Source: Epinephelus fuscoguttatus
Taxonomy: Eukaryota > Chordata > Actinopteri > Perciformes > Serranidae
Direction of reading: 5' to 3'
Assembly (NCBI RefSeq): GCF_011397635.1
Contig: NC_064771.1
Coordinates: 17,795,379-17,859,378 of the forward strand
DNA length: 64,000 bases
The position numbers and the translations under genes are program-made. Under the pieces are notes generated by a model. It was not told where the DNA came from. It worked only from the letters and a program-made list of their open reading frames with translations, and did no database searches. Below are positions 47,301-59,340 of the stretch, in pieces. Within the stretch, counting starts at the first letter, position 1; each line of letters begins with the position of its first letter.

Positions 47301-49190
47301 TTTGTATTTCCCCTCTGTCAACCCTCAGAGGGCTGCTTCATAAAGGTGTCTTGCTGTGTCTCATATGAACTCAACGAATCAGCCTGTCTTATAAAGACAC
47401 TCCGATCAGAGCCTGCATTCATGAAAACGTCTCTGAAGTTGAGAAGCTGTCGGAGTGACACATGTTTGGTTCTTCTTTAAGGACAAAGAGTAAAAGCATT
47501 TTATCAACTTCCCTAACTTGTGATGTGACTCATATCTGGGCTGAGATGCGTCAGAGCTGCAGAGGAGTTTTACCTCAAAACCAACAGACTGTAGAGTGGG
47601 TGTAAAACAGGATTTACAGCGCACATACACTTAAATAAAGCCTATAAGTCTAGCTCATTTGAGTTGTACAGCATTGTCAGCACTGCTGCTAACAGGCTAG
47701 CTCCGTCATTACTACAGTACATGAGCTAGCCTAGCACTAGGAGTATGGGGCATATACAGTCTCAAACCAGTGTGCATGGTTTTGCTATGGTGTCTGACTA
47801 GAACAACATGTTTCTTCGAAAGGGTATGAAACTGTGCAAAGGTCTTTGAGGTGCATTTTCTCTCCTTCGGTGGGTGTGTCAAAGGTGCACCCAGTCAGAG
47901 TGATGTCTTCTGGTCTATCTTTAGGTATTGTACATAGAATTTTTGTTTTTATTTCACATGTGCTTTGACAATGTAAATGTAAGTTTGCCATGCCAGTTAA
48001 GCCCCTTTGAATCAACTGAATGAAACCCACTGTATTAAAAAGGCAGTGCACCTGTGTAATATAACAGGGTGTTAAATGCACCCAGTTTCTCTTGTACTAA
48101 ACATTTCGCATTGTTTTGTCGGGGCTCAACACGGCCTCGCTGAAAAGTTGATATGCCGCTTGTCCTCAGCAGCAGGTAGCGACCTCCTTTATATTTGAAT
48201 ATTGAAAATCTATACTCAAGTGGAAGTCCAATTACTTGCATAAAGAATGACTCAAGTAAAAGTAAAATTATCTTTTGGAAAACCTGCTCAGGTAAAGGTA
48301 TTTGGTTAATAAATACTTTCAAGTTACTTTCCGTCCAGTTTAAAAATGACAATGAAATGAAAAAACAGTGCTTGTTTTGAGAAGCATGTCGGCTAATCAA
48401 AGAAATAAGGATAGCCTATGAACTAATCTCCCACTCTCTCTCCATCTCTTTCTCTCTACCCCTGTCTTCTTTATCACAACATCAGAGATTAACGTTGCAC
48501 ATGAAAAATTAACATAGCTAACGTTAACTAGCTAACTACATTTTACAACTTACTTCAATGCAGGGTTTCCCCTAGAAATGTCATATAAGGCACCTGGCAA
48601 GTATTTTGTGGAGGCCAGCGACACTTTGTTTTGATTTTAATGTTAACAACGCAGTTGCATTAAAATAAGTTTAGGTGTAAAAAGTAGCATTTGGTTTCAT
48701 ATGTATATCAAATGTGATGCACATTTGGTGTGTAGGCCTATTAGTGATTGAAATAGAGGGACAAGAATTTTTCCAATGGATTTTGGATTACTGCAGAAAA
48801 TAAGCTCTGTGGCGACTGTGAGTTATAAAACCTTCAATTGAGTTGGTATTTTAGCACTTCAAGTCAAAGGGTTTTTAAATGGGTTTTTGGTTAGATGCCT
48901 GAAATAAGGTCTGTTAACACTAGCTTTGTGTTCTATGACATAATTTACACCACTCATGAATTTTGAAGATTTTAAGTGTCTTTAAAAAGGTGGTTGCTAA
49001 CTACAGTAGTGGCTAAATCAGACTACAGAACGTCACGCCGGACCATGCCAAACAGTCATGCAACTGCAGTGTATTTGGTTTATAGCCTAACTTTAGCATT
49101 TTACTTCTGGTGAATGTTTGAAAAATCCCCCCCAGCCCTACGTTACAACGATCTTTGCTGCTGAGACAAAGCACCACTCGATAGCGTAAG
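47300..49190. other. Gene-poor spacer, nothing recognised
   Basis: No domain-bearing frame. The 121-codon minus frame at 48035-48400 has no family features. Confidence 0.35.
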
Positions 49191-49194
49191 GACA

Positions 49195-50032
49195 GTAGTT
49201 ACCATGGGCCCCAGTGCACACTATCATGACGGGGCCCTAGTGTACACTATTGTGCACTTATAATCTCGTCACATGATCAGAGACTTGACACTGGATAATG
49301 TCAACACACATATTACCCAGCAATCATCACTGCATATCTGTACATAACAAAAATACCAAAAAGAAGAGAAATATTTAATCACATTAATCAATTTTAATAG
49401 TTGATTTATAGTTATAGAATAGTTGATTTATTAATTAATTATCTTATTTAGATTTTCATGCTGTAAAATACAGCTTTTTACATTCATATAATACATAACA
49501 TAACATAAAACCGCTACCATAATACAGAAGCAAGGTAGAAAAACACAAACTAACAAAAATGCTCCTCCTGTGTTGATAAATGGTAATCTAAGAAAATAAA
49601 AATAAGAAACAGCATTGTCCACAGAAATCATTCATTCACTTGATCATCTGATAGAAGGGCTTGGTCTGTGAATGTTTTTCCATAAAAAAGGCATAAAGCA
49701 AGCTGAGATCTATAAATACTTGCTCATTTTTAATATAGTTTCTCTAGATATAGGCCCAACAAAAGGAATAGTTGATTTATAGTTATAGAATAAGCACATA
49801 ATTTTGTTATAGATACTGTTGATTATTTTACATAAAAAGAAAAAATAAACATGACAAAGATGATATAACAAATGGCATTGTTTTAATGTAATACAAGGTC
49901 TTCTTTGAACACAATCACTCATAAGGGCCCATTTTCCAAACAACACATTGATAAAGGGCCCTCTCTCTCCTTGCGGGCCTCAGGCCAACCGCACTGCCTG
50001 CACTGTCTATATTTAGGCCCCTGGCACCACTG
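49195..50032. mobile_element. DNA transposon fragment, non-coding
   Basis: Left cagtagttaccatgggcccc and inverted right end cagtggtgccaggggcct, with gggccct repeats at both ends and AT-rich filler between. No target duplication found. Confidence 0.45.
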
Positions 50033-50719
50033 CATCTGCAGGGAGCCACAGCAGGATGCAGACTTGTTGCCAAAGCTTGTTGTTATACTGATAACTGGCC
50101 ACAGGGGGGAGACAAAGACAACTTTTTTTTTGCCTGCAGGAGGAGTGTGGCTCATGTCCCAGCCAGAGGACTACAGACTGTCAGGGTAGTGGCTCCCAAC
50201 CTGCAAGTGCAGTCTTGTCACCAACAATAAATAGATAAATAAATAAATAGAATAATATAATTTTGGTGGGAGTCACAACATGAAGCATAGGATTGAAAGA
50301 AGTGCTTTAATGTTTTCCTCTGTTTTGTGTGAAATATGAAGTAGTTTTAAAACTGAAAATCATGCCTGAGTATTATGATGGCAGTAAAAGTGTCTTCTGC
50401 AATGCTCTCGTTGTTGTGTTTTTTGAGTCTGTGTTGCATGATGGCTGTATTGTATTGTAATTATTTCCAATAAGCATGGTGATGATATCAATGTGGTTGC
50501 TGTTGGCAAAATGCTAACAAATATCATTGCACATCACTGGGGAGACTGTCAGGCTGCCATCATCATAAGGTGTAACATCCTGAAGAAGTCATTTGACTGG
50601 AGACAGAATTTCCTCTCACTGAGTGCAATATCATACCTATATAAAATGTGCAAAAATCTTAATATGTGTTTGCATTTTGCAGTTACTATTCACTCCTTTG
50701 CCCTCTGTCCCCTGTACAG

Positions 50720-50995
50720 TTAAGCTGTGTCCCCTTCACTGTGGAAAACTGTCTTCCTGATCTCTTTAACATGACGGGGGGGACAAAAAAGAATCTGAAT
50801 TCAGCATTGAGGTTAGTCCTTCATCTCCCGTCTCACTGTACCTTTCATCAACTCCCCCCTCACCGGCCTTCTATGTGTGCACACACATGATCTTGTTTAT
50901 TGCTTCACAGGATCTGCTTTCATGTCGACAGCCTAAGCCTCTGGACCCCCTGCTCAGCGGGAAGGTGAAGAATGAAAGATCCAGAGCAGCTGAAG
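50720..50995 (+). pseudogene. Possible broken exon pair with FSIEDLLS motif
   Basis: 50771-50811 ends at a gttagt donor. 50911-50995 has a good acceptor (ttgcttcacag) and a gtacgg donor. Across that junction one frame reads ESEFSIEDLLSCRQPKPLDP, but its upstream side meets TAA at 50767. The ATG at 50771 is one base out of that frame, across a run of seven G. Either a homopolymer indel, a decayed gene or chance. FSIxxLL is the eh1 repressor motif pattern of many homeobox proteins; no homeodomain is seen nearby. Confidence 0.2.
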
Positions 50996-51959
50996 GTACG
51001 GTACAGTTCGAAATGCTTACCGTGACAGTGATGGATTCATTTTCCTGTGCTGTAAGCTTATATTTATAAAACATGACTTATCGCCTGTGCATAACACAAA
51101 GCAATGGAGCTTTGCAGGGAAAAAAATCTTTTCAATATTTAGCATGGAAACTTGGCTGTCATTCAGTTTCTTTATCTTTTTTTTTTTTTTCTTAAATATA
51201 GTAGCTTCCAGAAGGGCAACTTTGCACCAGTAATACATCTTCTCTTGTATGATATATTGGGATGTTGTAATTGTAGATCCCAATCCCAAATGTCTTATCG
51301 CTGCTGAAAGCCTAAAAAGTTTGCAGATGTTAAGATACTCTGGATTATTAAGTGCATGTGCTAATTTGTATGCATATTTATTTATATATAATGAGATTTC
51401 ATGGTTTATTCTGACAGGTGTTTTGTAAATCAAATCACCTTGAATCTAAATATTAATGTATAAAATGGAGATATCTAGAAATTAAAGTTGTGTAATGAAC
51501 TGGCTCAAAACAACAAGACAGGAAGCAACAATAGATTTGATCTTATATCCTTTATTATCAGCTGTTGGCAATTATAATGCACAAAGTAGTCACAGCTTTA
51601 TAATGTGTGATGATATTCAGTGTTTTTATTTTATTTAAAGTCACACAAAATGATATATATTAAATCTGTCAAGTACAGATAACATCCATGACACCAGAAT
51701 ATACACACACAATGCTACAACATGTATATAAATATAGAAATGACACCTCAAAACAGTATTTAACAATGACTTTAGACAGACTTAACAAATAAATGATGGA
51801 CAAACACTGAAACAAAAGTGCTTCTATATACAGAGATTTTGATTTTTGAATAGTTTTTCTTGCATCATCCCAAAATATGCATTGTCGATAAACATATTTC
51901 AGGTTTAGATATGAAGTTGGAAATGTTGGAAAATGTACATGAAAAACACTCTCTCGACT

Positions 51960-52388
51960 TCACTCCTCTGGTTTAACCAAGACACATGACGACTTCTGTC
52001 CCACCCAGAAACCTGGCAGCATCTTCCCTTTGAAGGAGCTCTTAATCCGCTGCAGCAGTCTGACCTCCTTTGTGGCATCGCTCCCCTCTCCCTCCTTCAC
52101 TTCTTCAACTGTATAAAAATTTAAGACACCAGCAGGATAATCGAGGTAAACCCCAATGGTGGAGCACTGTGGCACATCCCAGATTTCTGTGTTAATGCCG
52201 TTGAACCACAGCTGGTAGTGGGATCCCCCCCAGCCGAGACCCCAGGAATGTTCATTCTCTCCCAGCCCGCACTGTCCATCGCTTCCCCTCCTCCCTGCTC
52301 CTTCATAGGCGACTCCGGCCACCACCCATCCTGTATATGTCATTTCCCAGTAAGCTCTGAAGCCCAAGATGCCTTCTTTGCAAAGAAC
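51960..52388 (-). CDS. PRY/SPRY gene exon 5: SPRY and stop
   Basis: 429 nt, phase 0 to the TGA (complement of 51960-51962). A single exon carries the whole SPRY half, as in most B30.2 genes. Confidence 0.9.
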   Translation of the reverse strand, partial: VLCKEGILGFRAYWEMTYTGWVVAGVAYEGAGRRGSDGQCGLGENEHSWGLGWGGSHYQLWFNGINTEIWDVPQCSTIGVYLDYPAGVLNFYTVEEVKEGEGSDATKEVRLLQRIKSSFKGKMLPGFWVGQKSSCVLVKPEE

Positions 52389-53219
52389 CTTAAAGAGGAG
52401 GATGAAAATTAGCTCAGCTTTGGGAGATTTACTTAACATCTGTTTTTCTGACTGTTATTTAAAACCTACCTGAGGGGCATGCTCATATCTCTCTGGTCTA
52501 TCCAGGACGGGGCAAGTTACATCATCAGTCATGCGGGACACCTTGGATCCACCCTCTGTGATCCACAGCATTTTATTGGCTGTCTTGTCATCCAGGGAAA
52601 GCTTGATCGCATCTGTGGGATGTCAAAAAATGTGCAGCCATGAAAGTCAAGAAACTACATACTCTGAAAGTGAGGTAAAAGGTTTTTAAATGATCATTCT
52701 TACGTTTGAGAAGATCAGCTCTGCACGTGGGCTCAGGGATGTTGGGTTCGTACTTTGGGATGTTTTCTAAGAGAAGAGAAAGGTCACATTGTCGGTGTTA
52801 GATGATTTTTAAATGATACAGTTCAAAAAGAGTTGTTTTTTTATGGTTTACTTTAAAATCTTACCTGTTGAAGGAGCCGGACCTTTACATTTTATCCCTG
52901 TTAGTATACCAGAAGCATGACAAGCATTACTCATTGGATATTTTGGCTTCATTGTAAGAAAACGGCATACTAGCAGCTCACAAAATCTGCTCAGAATGTC
53001 TTCAGACTTTCAAAATTAACCACTCTGCTCTAATCTTCAAACAAAATTAAAATCCAATGTGCTTCAAGAAAGATCTCCAGATAAACTTTCCAACACAAAT
53101 TTCTACCTGTGACTAATGAAACCTTTCATGCATTACCTGCAAAGGACTAATAAGTCAGTTCACTCACCAGGCCTGCCGTTTGTCGGCATGATCCTCATAT
53201 TGGGAGCACTGGTTGGCAT
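51960..53219 (-). CDS. PRY/SPRY (B30.2) domain protein, five exons, 239 residues
   Basis: Exons, 5' to 3' on the minus strand: 53168-53219, 52865-52897, 52704-52766, 52470-52612, 51960-52388; total 720 nt including TGA, all phases agreeing. Residues 1-50 are low-complexity basic/Pro ([17 protein letters not shown]). PRY spans about residues 55-97 ([29 protein letters not shown]) and SPRY about 98-235 ([62 protein letters not shown]-type end). B30.2 domains are protein-binding modules, as in TRIM proteins. There is no RING, B-box or coiled coil here, so it is a stand-alone B30.2 protein. I do not recognise the gene. A TATA box about 85 nt upstream of the ATG suggests tissue-restricted expression. 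Confidence 0.85.
52470..52612 (-). CDS. PRY/SPRY gene exon 4: PRY
   Basis: 143 nt, phase 1 to 0. Contains [19 protein letters not shown] and [10 protein letters not shown], the PRY pattern. Confidence 0.88.
52704..52766 (-). CDS. PRY/SPRY gene exon 3 (63 nt)
   Basis: Phase 1 to 1; encodes [20 protein letters not shown], the linker before PRY. Confidence 0.8.
52865..52897 (-). CDS. PRY/SPRY gene exon 2 (33 nt)
   Basis: Phase 1 at both ends; encodes [11 protein letters not shown]. Same length and phase as exon 2 of the gene at the right edge. Confidence 0.75.
53168..53219 (-). CDS. PRY/SPRY gene exon 1
   Basis: 52 coding nt, ending in phase 1 at a gtgagt donor. Start ATG context is aagATGC. 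Confidence 0.75.
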
Positions 53220-53303
53220 CTTTATTTGCTTCTTGCTCTGTTGAGGTTTCCTTAATCTTGGTGTCTGTCAGCGGCGTACTGCTGCGACAATGCAAACGAC
53301 TTC

Positions 53304-53311
53304 TTTATATA
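53304..53311 (-). promoter_or_regulatory. TATA box of the PRY/SPRY gene
   Basis: Minus strand ggTATATAAAgaag. It predicts a start site near 53275-53280 and a 5' leader of about 60 nt. Confidence 0.6.
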
Positions 53312-54971
53312 CCCTCAGGAAAGCGGGTATTAAAGGTTTTGGGGGGGGCCCCCCTGGGGCTCCTAGAGAGAGATTTTGGTAAGGTATGTGGAGATAATGA
53401 GCTCACTAATGGGCGTGTCATGGAGCCTGCCAAATCAGGATATTCAGGTCAATGCCAACACATGACCTGCTGACCCATGTCTATCTGTACAGTTCTGGAT
53501 TTACTTTTACAATTGCCCTGTCATCTCTTTGTAATCAAACACATGTCTTGGAAGTTGATACCTGAATGGGAATGCGGCCATACTGTACAGAACAGAGGGG
53601 TGGGTTACGGCTGGAAGAACAGCTTGACAGCACTCTGAGAGCTGTGATGATGGAGAGAAGAGAAGCCTGGGTCAATGGAGTTTCATTTGGAGTTCATCTC
53701 TGATACTTTGAGAGAAGAGCACTTCAAGGTAAACATATAATGTATCTATATGTATGGCGGCCTATTTCAGCCAATGTAATGGCTAATAAAGATCCTGCAA
53801 GTCATTGAAATTACAAACTTTATTGAAAAAATGACTCAGTATCTGAAAATAGTGACTCCTAGAAATTTTGTTTGTATCTTACTAAATTGCTGTCATAATT
53901 GTGTTGTTGTTGCAACATGATCGCTGTTTGGATTATGTTCAGGTTATGAAACTCTACATTCATTTACCGTGTACGAATCAGAAGGAGGTGGTTGGAAAGG
54001 ATGGCAGGCGTACAAAATGCAGAACCTTGGCACAAAAACTTCTGTCTTAGGTTTAGGCAACAAAAAAGAGCTTGGATAAGATGCGGAAAACATGATTTTG
54101 GTGAAATCTAAAAAAAATAATAATAATGATAATAAAAAATAGTAAATATTAAAATAATAATGCTGTAGTGTTGCCTATTTTGGCAAGAAAAGAATGAAAT
54201 TGGTTGTCATTAAACATTTTTGCTTATTTCTAAAGTATGTTGATACATTTTATTTATGACTGAAATGCTTTGTTAGTGAAGATTTGGCTGATTCGTTCAT
54301 CATCCACATTTTTGCAACTTGCCAAGTAGGTTAATCAGCATTTCCTCTTTATGTTAATAGAAAATGTAATTTGTTGTCATTACGTTTTGCTCAAAATGTT
54401 CAGTTTCAAATTAGTTGTATATCACTGTAATTTCTGGGAGACAGGGCTGTAATATCACAAAACAATGACTTAGCACAGTGGCATGCAAAAGTTTGGGAAC
54501 CCTTGGTCACAATTTTGTTTACTATGAATAGTTAAGTGATCTCCAAAAGGCATGAAGTTAAAGATGAAACATGCTTTTCGACCTTTTAAGCAAGATTAGA
54601 GTATTATTTTTGTTTTGCACAATTTTAGAATGGAGAAAAAAAAGAAAAGGAGCACCATGCAAAAGTTTGGGCACCCCAAGACATTTGAGCTCTCAGACAA
54701 CTTTTCACAGGGTCTCAGACTATAATTAACCTGTTAGGGCTATGGCTTGTTCACAGTCATTACTAGGAAAGGCCAGATGATGTAAATTTCAAAGCTTTAT
54801 AAATACTCCTGACACCTTGTCCCAACAATCAGCAGACATGGGCTCATCTAAACAGCTGTGCAGCACTCTGAAAACTAAAATAACTGATGGCCACAAAGCA
54901 GGAGAAGGCTGTAAGATGATAGCAAAGTGTTTTCATGGAGCTGTTTCCTCAGTTTGTGATTTAACTGAGAA

Positions 54972-55568
54972 ATGACAGTTAACAGGAACTGTGGAGGAAA
55001 GGCAAATCTAAATCATCGTTTGACAGCAAAAGACCTGCAGGAAGATTTCACAGACTGTGGAGTGGTGGTGCACTGTTCTACTGTGCAGCGAAACCTGCAC
55101 AAATATGACCTTCATGGAAGAGTCATTAGAAGAAAACCCTTGTGTCCTCACCAGCATCAGAAGTTTGCAAAGGAACATCTAAACAAGCATGCTGCTTTTT
55201 GGAAACAAGTCCTGTGGACTGATGAGGTTAAAATAGAACTAATTAGGTGCAATAAGCAAAAGTATGTTTGGACAAAAAACGGCTGCAGAATTTCCTGAAA
55301 AGAACACCTGCCCAACTGTTAAACATGGAGGTGGATCGATCATGCTTTGGGCTTGTGTTGCAGTCAGTGGCATGGGAAACATTTCACATGTAGAGGGAAG
55401 AATGGATTCAGTTATATTCCAGCAAATTGTGCAAGCAAACATCACACCATCTGTGAAAAGCTGGAGATGAAGAGAGGACGGCTTCTACAACAGGAATATG
55501 ATCCTAAACACACCTTGAAATCAACAACGGACTACCTCAAGAGGTGCAAGCTAAAGGTTTCGCCATGA
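54972..55568 (+). pseudogene. Tc1 transposase remnant
   Basis: Three overlapping reading frames cover the helix-turn-helix tail, KFAKEHLNKHAAFWKQVLWT, PTVKHGGGSIMLW and YDPKHTLKSTTDYLK. In intact Tc1 proteins this is one frame of about 340 codons; here at least two frameshifts and premature stops break it. Confidence 0.85.
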
Positions 55569-55902
55569 CCCCCACAGTCCCTCAACCTAAACATAATTTA
55601 AAATTTGTGGATAGACCAAAAGAGCAGCGTATGCAAGATGGCCAAAGAATCTCACAAAAGCCTTTTGCAGGAAGAATGGGTAAAAATCCACAACACAAGA
55701 ACTGAAAGACTCTTAGCTGGTTACAATAAGTGTTTGGAAGCTGTGATACTTGCCAAAGGGGGCGCTACTAAGCACTGACAATGCAAGGTGCCCAAACTTT
55801 TGCATTAGGCCCTTTTTCCTTTTTGTTTTTTTTTAAACTGGAAAAGAAGAAATGTGTCATCTTTAACTTTTTGTCTTTTGGAAATTAGTTCATTCTCTAC
55901 TT

Positions 55903-56629
55903 AGGGCTTGTCCCAGTACCCCCTCTTAGCCCTACCCCTTGGCCCTACCCCTACATTTGCACGTTCCCGTGAGGGGTAGTGGTGTCCCAATTCCTTTTTG
56001 TGTGTAGGGGTAGGGGGCATAACGAGGGGTAGTGGGTATGAAAATAGCCCTTCGGAGCGAGGGATTTCAGATGCTGACTTGCCAGCGAGGGTTAGACATC
56101 ACCATGGCTACCACTAAGCAAGAGACGAGGAAAAAAAAGTTCATACATAGCTAACGTTACCATCGACAGGTTGCTTGTTAGCTAGCTAGCTAGCTCGCAC
56201 TATCTGGCGTCTTTCATCTGTCCTGTTCTGCAAAATTGTTGGACTTTTCACATTACGATAACACGCCAGCTAGTATAACTATGCCTCATGATGTTAGCTG
56301 ATTAGCTAGCTAGCTGGCTAGCAGAAGTCCCCTGTCGTCTGTCGTTCATCAAACAAAGCATGATGAATGCGGCAAACGCGATCGGTAACGTTAGGATGAA
56401 TGAGACTCCACTGTAGATGCCGGTTGGAAATGTAGATGGCTCGCAGCTTCCTGTTTAAAATAGTTATGTATGCGTGAACGTAACTGACACGATGACGTAG
56501 TCAGTGGTGTACCAATTCCTAGGGAAAGATTTCTACCCCTACCCCTACCCCTCGTCATTTTGAGGGCCAAGGGGTAGTGGGCAAGGGCTAGGGGTAGTGG
56601 ACAAGGGAGGGGGTATTGGGATTGGGCCT
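55903..56629. mobile_element. Non-autonomous DNA transposon inserted in the Tc1 copy
   Basis: Inverted ends (agggcttgtcccagtacccc, and the complement of gggtattgggattgggcct) with ccctacccc-rich subterminal repeats. Flanked by the direct repeat TACTT (55898-55902 and 56630-56634). It carries (GCTA)n runs and no coding capacity. Confidence 0.75.
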
Positions 56630-56679
56630 TACTTAACTATTCATAGAAAATGAAATTTTGACCAGGGGTGCATGACACT

Positions 56680-59330
56680 TTATCTTGAAATAATGAAAAA
56701 CTTTCTTAAAAGAATAACTTATCTCAAAATTATGACTTAGCATCTCAAAATGAGTTAATAATTTTTTTGCTTAAGATAATGACTTAGTGTCGTTTCTTCT
56801 TATTTTGAGATATTAAGTCATTATTTTGAGAAAGGTTCTCACTCTGTGACCATCTCTTTTCATCACATTGGCAGAAATGGGCTTCCATATCTTCTCTGTC
56901 GTCTTTTGTGGCCCTTAATGTCCATGTTTCTACACTGCAGGATTAAAATGCTTCTCTGTTAAATATATACTGCAATAAACTGTCCTGTAGGCATTTACTG
57001 TGCTTGGAAAGGTTGCTCATTCATATGCAGCTCATCAGTGTTAATCTTGTTGAGCTTGCATTTAGATTTTGAATGCCGTGTTGAGACCATTTAGAAGAAG
57101 AATATTGGTACATTTTATCAAGGGATAGTTCCACCCTTAGTGACTTTATATCAAGGTCTTTTTTATTGTGCTTCTTCACATTGTACACAGGTGCAAGATC
57201 CTGCTGCTGTGTTGATGCTTCTCCACTGCAACTGTTGCCACTCTTGTTTGCACCAAAGCAGGTGAAACTGATTCACAATCACTTGTGCTTCCTGCATGGA
57301 CAGACTGATATCCCTGAAGTTTAACTGGCTTGGTGTTACACTGACAAATAAGTGTTCCCTTAATTTTTTTGTGTCCACAAAAGAAAAATAAACTCACATA
57401 AATTGAAATGATGGTGGAATTGTTGTCATTGTCATGTTGTAAGTTTCCAAATCCTCACAAAGGCTAAATGAAGATGCCAAATGGTATGATCTTTCCAAGT
57501 ACACCCTGTGACAGTATATCTTATCATCTCCTGCTTAAGATGGTGCATGACTTCCCTCGTGAGACGATGGGCCCCTGGACACACATATACAAAAGGCCCT
57601 TTACCACTTCTCCTACATAGCAGCAAGACACACAGACTTTGTGGTGGTTTTGCCTCTTTTGTTTGTTTTGCATCTCTTGTAGTTGCTATGAACCTGTTTG
57701 TGGTTTTGTGTCTCTTTGTCGTCATTTTCTGTCTTTTTGAGGTATATTTGTGTCTTTTTTTGGTTCTTTTGTGTCTTTTTCTAGTCCCTTTACATGTCTT
57801 TGAGTGGTTTTGTGTCTCTTTGTAGTTCTGTTGCATCTCTTTGTGGTCCTTCTGTGTCTCTTTGAGGTTTGATGTGTTAATTTGAATGCCATTTTGCAGG
57901 TGAACAGACAGCCTCTGGCACCTAAGGCACTTGGGCCTGTGCCCAGTAGGCCTGTCAAGTAATCTATTCATGGATCTATGTAGGCTTTGATCTTACAGAG
58001 TCGAACTTCAGGCCAGTGCAGATGGTATACAGTTTCCCTTGACATTGGTTTATCCAAGTCTGTTTTCCAATTATTTCAAGGAGGTCTGAAGGTGTCAAAT
58101 TTTGCATGTTCAGTAAAAAGTGCCTGTTTTGTGACCAATTTACAATTTAAAAACTTAGTTGAATAGAAGTTGGGGGACATTATGGAAAGTAGTCCAAGTC
58201 TCAGGCTGCAATTTCCGCCTTTGTTAAAGACATTCAGACCTACGGATTCTCTGGGAGGCTAAAAACTGAAGCTATGGCCTTGACCATGCAGAGCAGCCAC
58301 TGAACAGGGTCACGGTTCAGTTGTGACCTTTATGGCAGAGATCACTTCTCCGTCAGCAGTGTTTTGAGAGCCTGTTGCCCCTGGTTTCATATCGTCCCAT
58401 GAGAGCGGAGATCAGAAGAACTCAGACAGACACACGCAAAGAGGCACCCATGCTCCCCCTTCTTTTATTTTCAATAAATCCTATTGGACGGTCTGGGACA
58501 GTTCCGTCAGCATAGCTGCGGTATGTAGTGTTTAGTATGTCAGTTGCCCCACAATCATTGCACCAGTCAGTCATCTGCTTGGGCAGGCAGGAACACAAGA
58601 AGGACGGGACAGCCTTGACTGGAGGTTTGGCAGGGTGCCGAAGCAGTAAACACCTGAGACACGCAGTTCGCAGTGGAGCGCATATCTTTGGGAAGGGTTT
58701 ACGAACAGCGACATGCTTTTTCTTTTAACCCGGGCCATGTGTATAAAGGCATTTGTGGTGGTAAATAGTGGATGTGATAATGCAGGTCAAGAGCATTACA
58801 AAGCCTGGTATGATGAACTGAGATACCTCAAGTCAAGTGACTCACAGTCTTCTTAGGTTATTAAGTTATAACAGTCAGGTTATACTGGGTTATATACATA
58901 TTAGGACTTGGCTTGTTGTGGGCCAGCGCTTAAGAAATATTTTTCACTATATGATTATTAGATGTTATCTGCCTAGAACATTATAATGCCAATTTCCTTT
59001 GTTTTTTATGACCAATTAATTGAATTTTGTATCATCCAAATGCACACAAGTATATAAATGTATGTTTTACTGTGAGATTAGGGTTATGTATTTTGTTTTA
59101 AAGTTAATATGTGAATGCGGTCACTTAAATGATACAGTGGTGATTTCAAATTCTTTGTTTTTTGTTGTTTATTTTAATATTAAGGAAACAAAACTTCTTA
59201 TTACTACATACAGTTTAGTTAAAGCTAAACTATAATGAAACATCATATACCTGACAAATCCCAAGATATTTATACAGCTGTATATCAACACAGCTTGACA
59301 AAAAATGATGGTAACATTAATATTTTTCAC
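56680..59330. other. Spacer between the two facing genes, mostly unrecognised
   Basis: Apart from the acaaagaga repeat at 57.54-57.95 kb and the mobile-element-like 57.16-57.40 kb (aagtgttcccttaatttttt), nothing is identified. Confidence 0.35.
57540..57955. repeat. acaaagagayacaaaa repeat, inverted copy
   Basis: gtggttttgtgtctctttgt-type units repeated about 15 times. On the minus strand they produce a 179-codon Lys/Thr-rich open frame with no domain, an artefact of the repeat. Confidence 0.7.
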
Positions 59331-59340
59331 ACATTTTTAA

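Larger units (their letters stand above)
54476..56672 (+). mobile_element. Tc1-like transposon, broken, with a nested insertion
   Basis: Long inverted ends. The left end carries two copies of catgcaaaagtttggg (about 54482 and 54656); the right inner copy is at 55788-55805 and the degenerate outer end at 56629-56672 (acttaactattcatag, complementing 54525-54540). Transposase remains at about 54970-55570 read LWTDEVKIEL, VKHGGGSIMLWACVAVSG and YDPKHT, the DDE catalytic region of Tc1 elements, but with frameshifts and stops. Not functional. Confidence 0.85.

Noticed and set aside
48035-48400. 121-codon minus-strand open frame
   Set aside because: AT-rich low-constraint DNA without domain features or splice support.
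57432-57971. 179-codon minus-strand open frame rich in Lys and Thr
   Set aside because: It is made by a repeated 20-24 bp unit, lacks any domain, and the same unit occurs in two other copies in the window.
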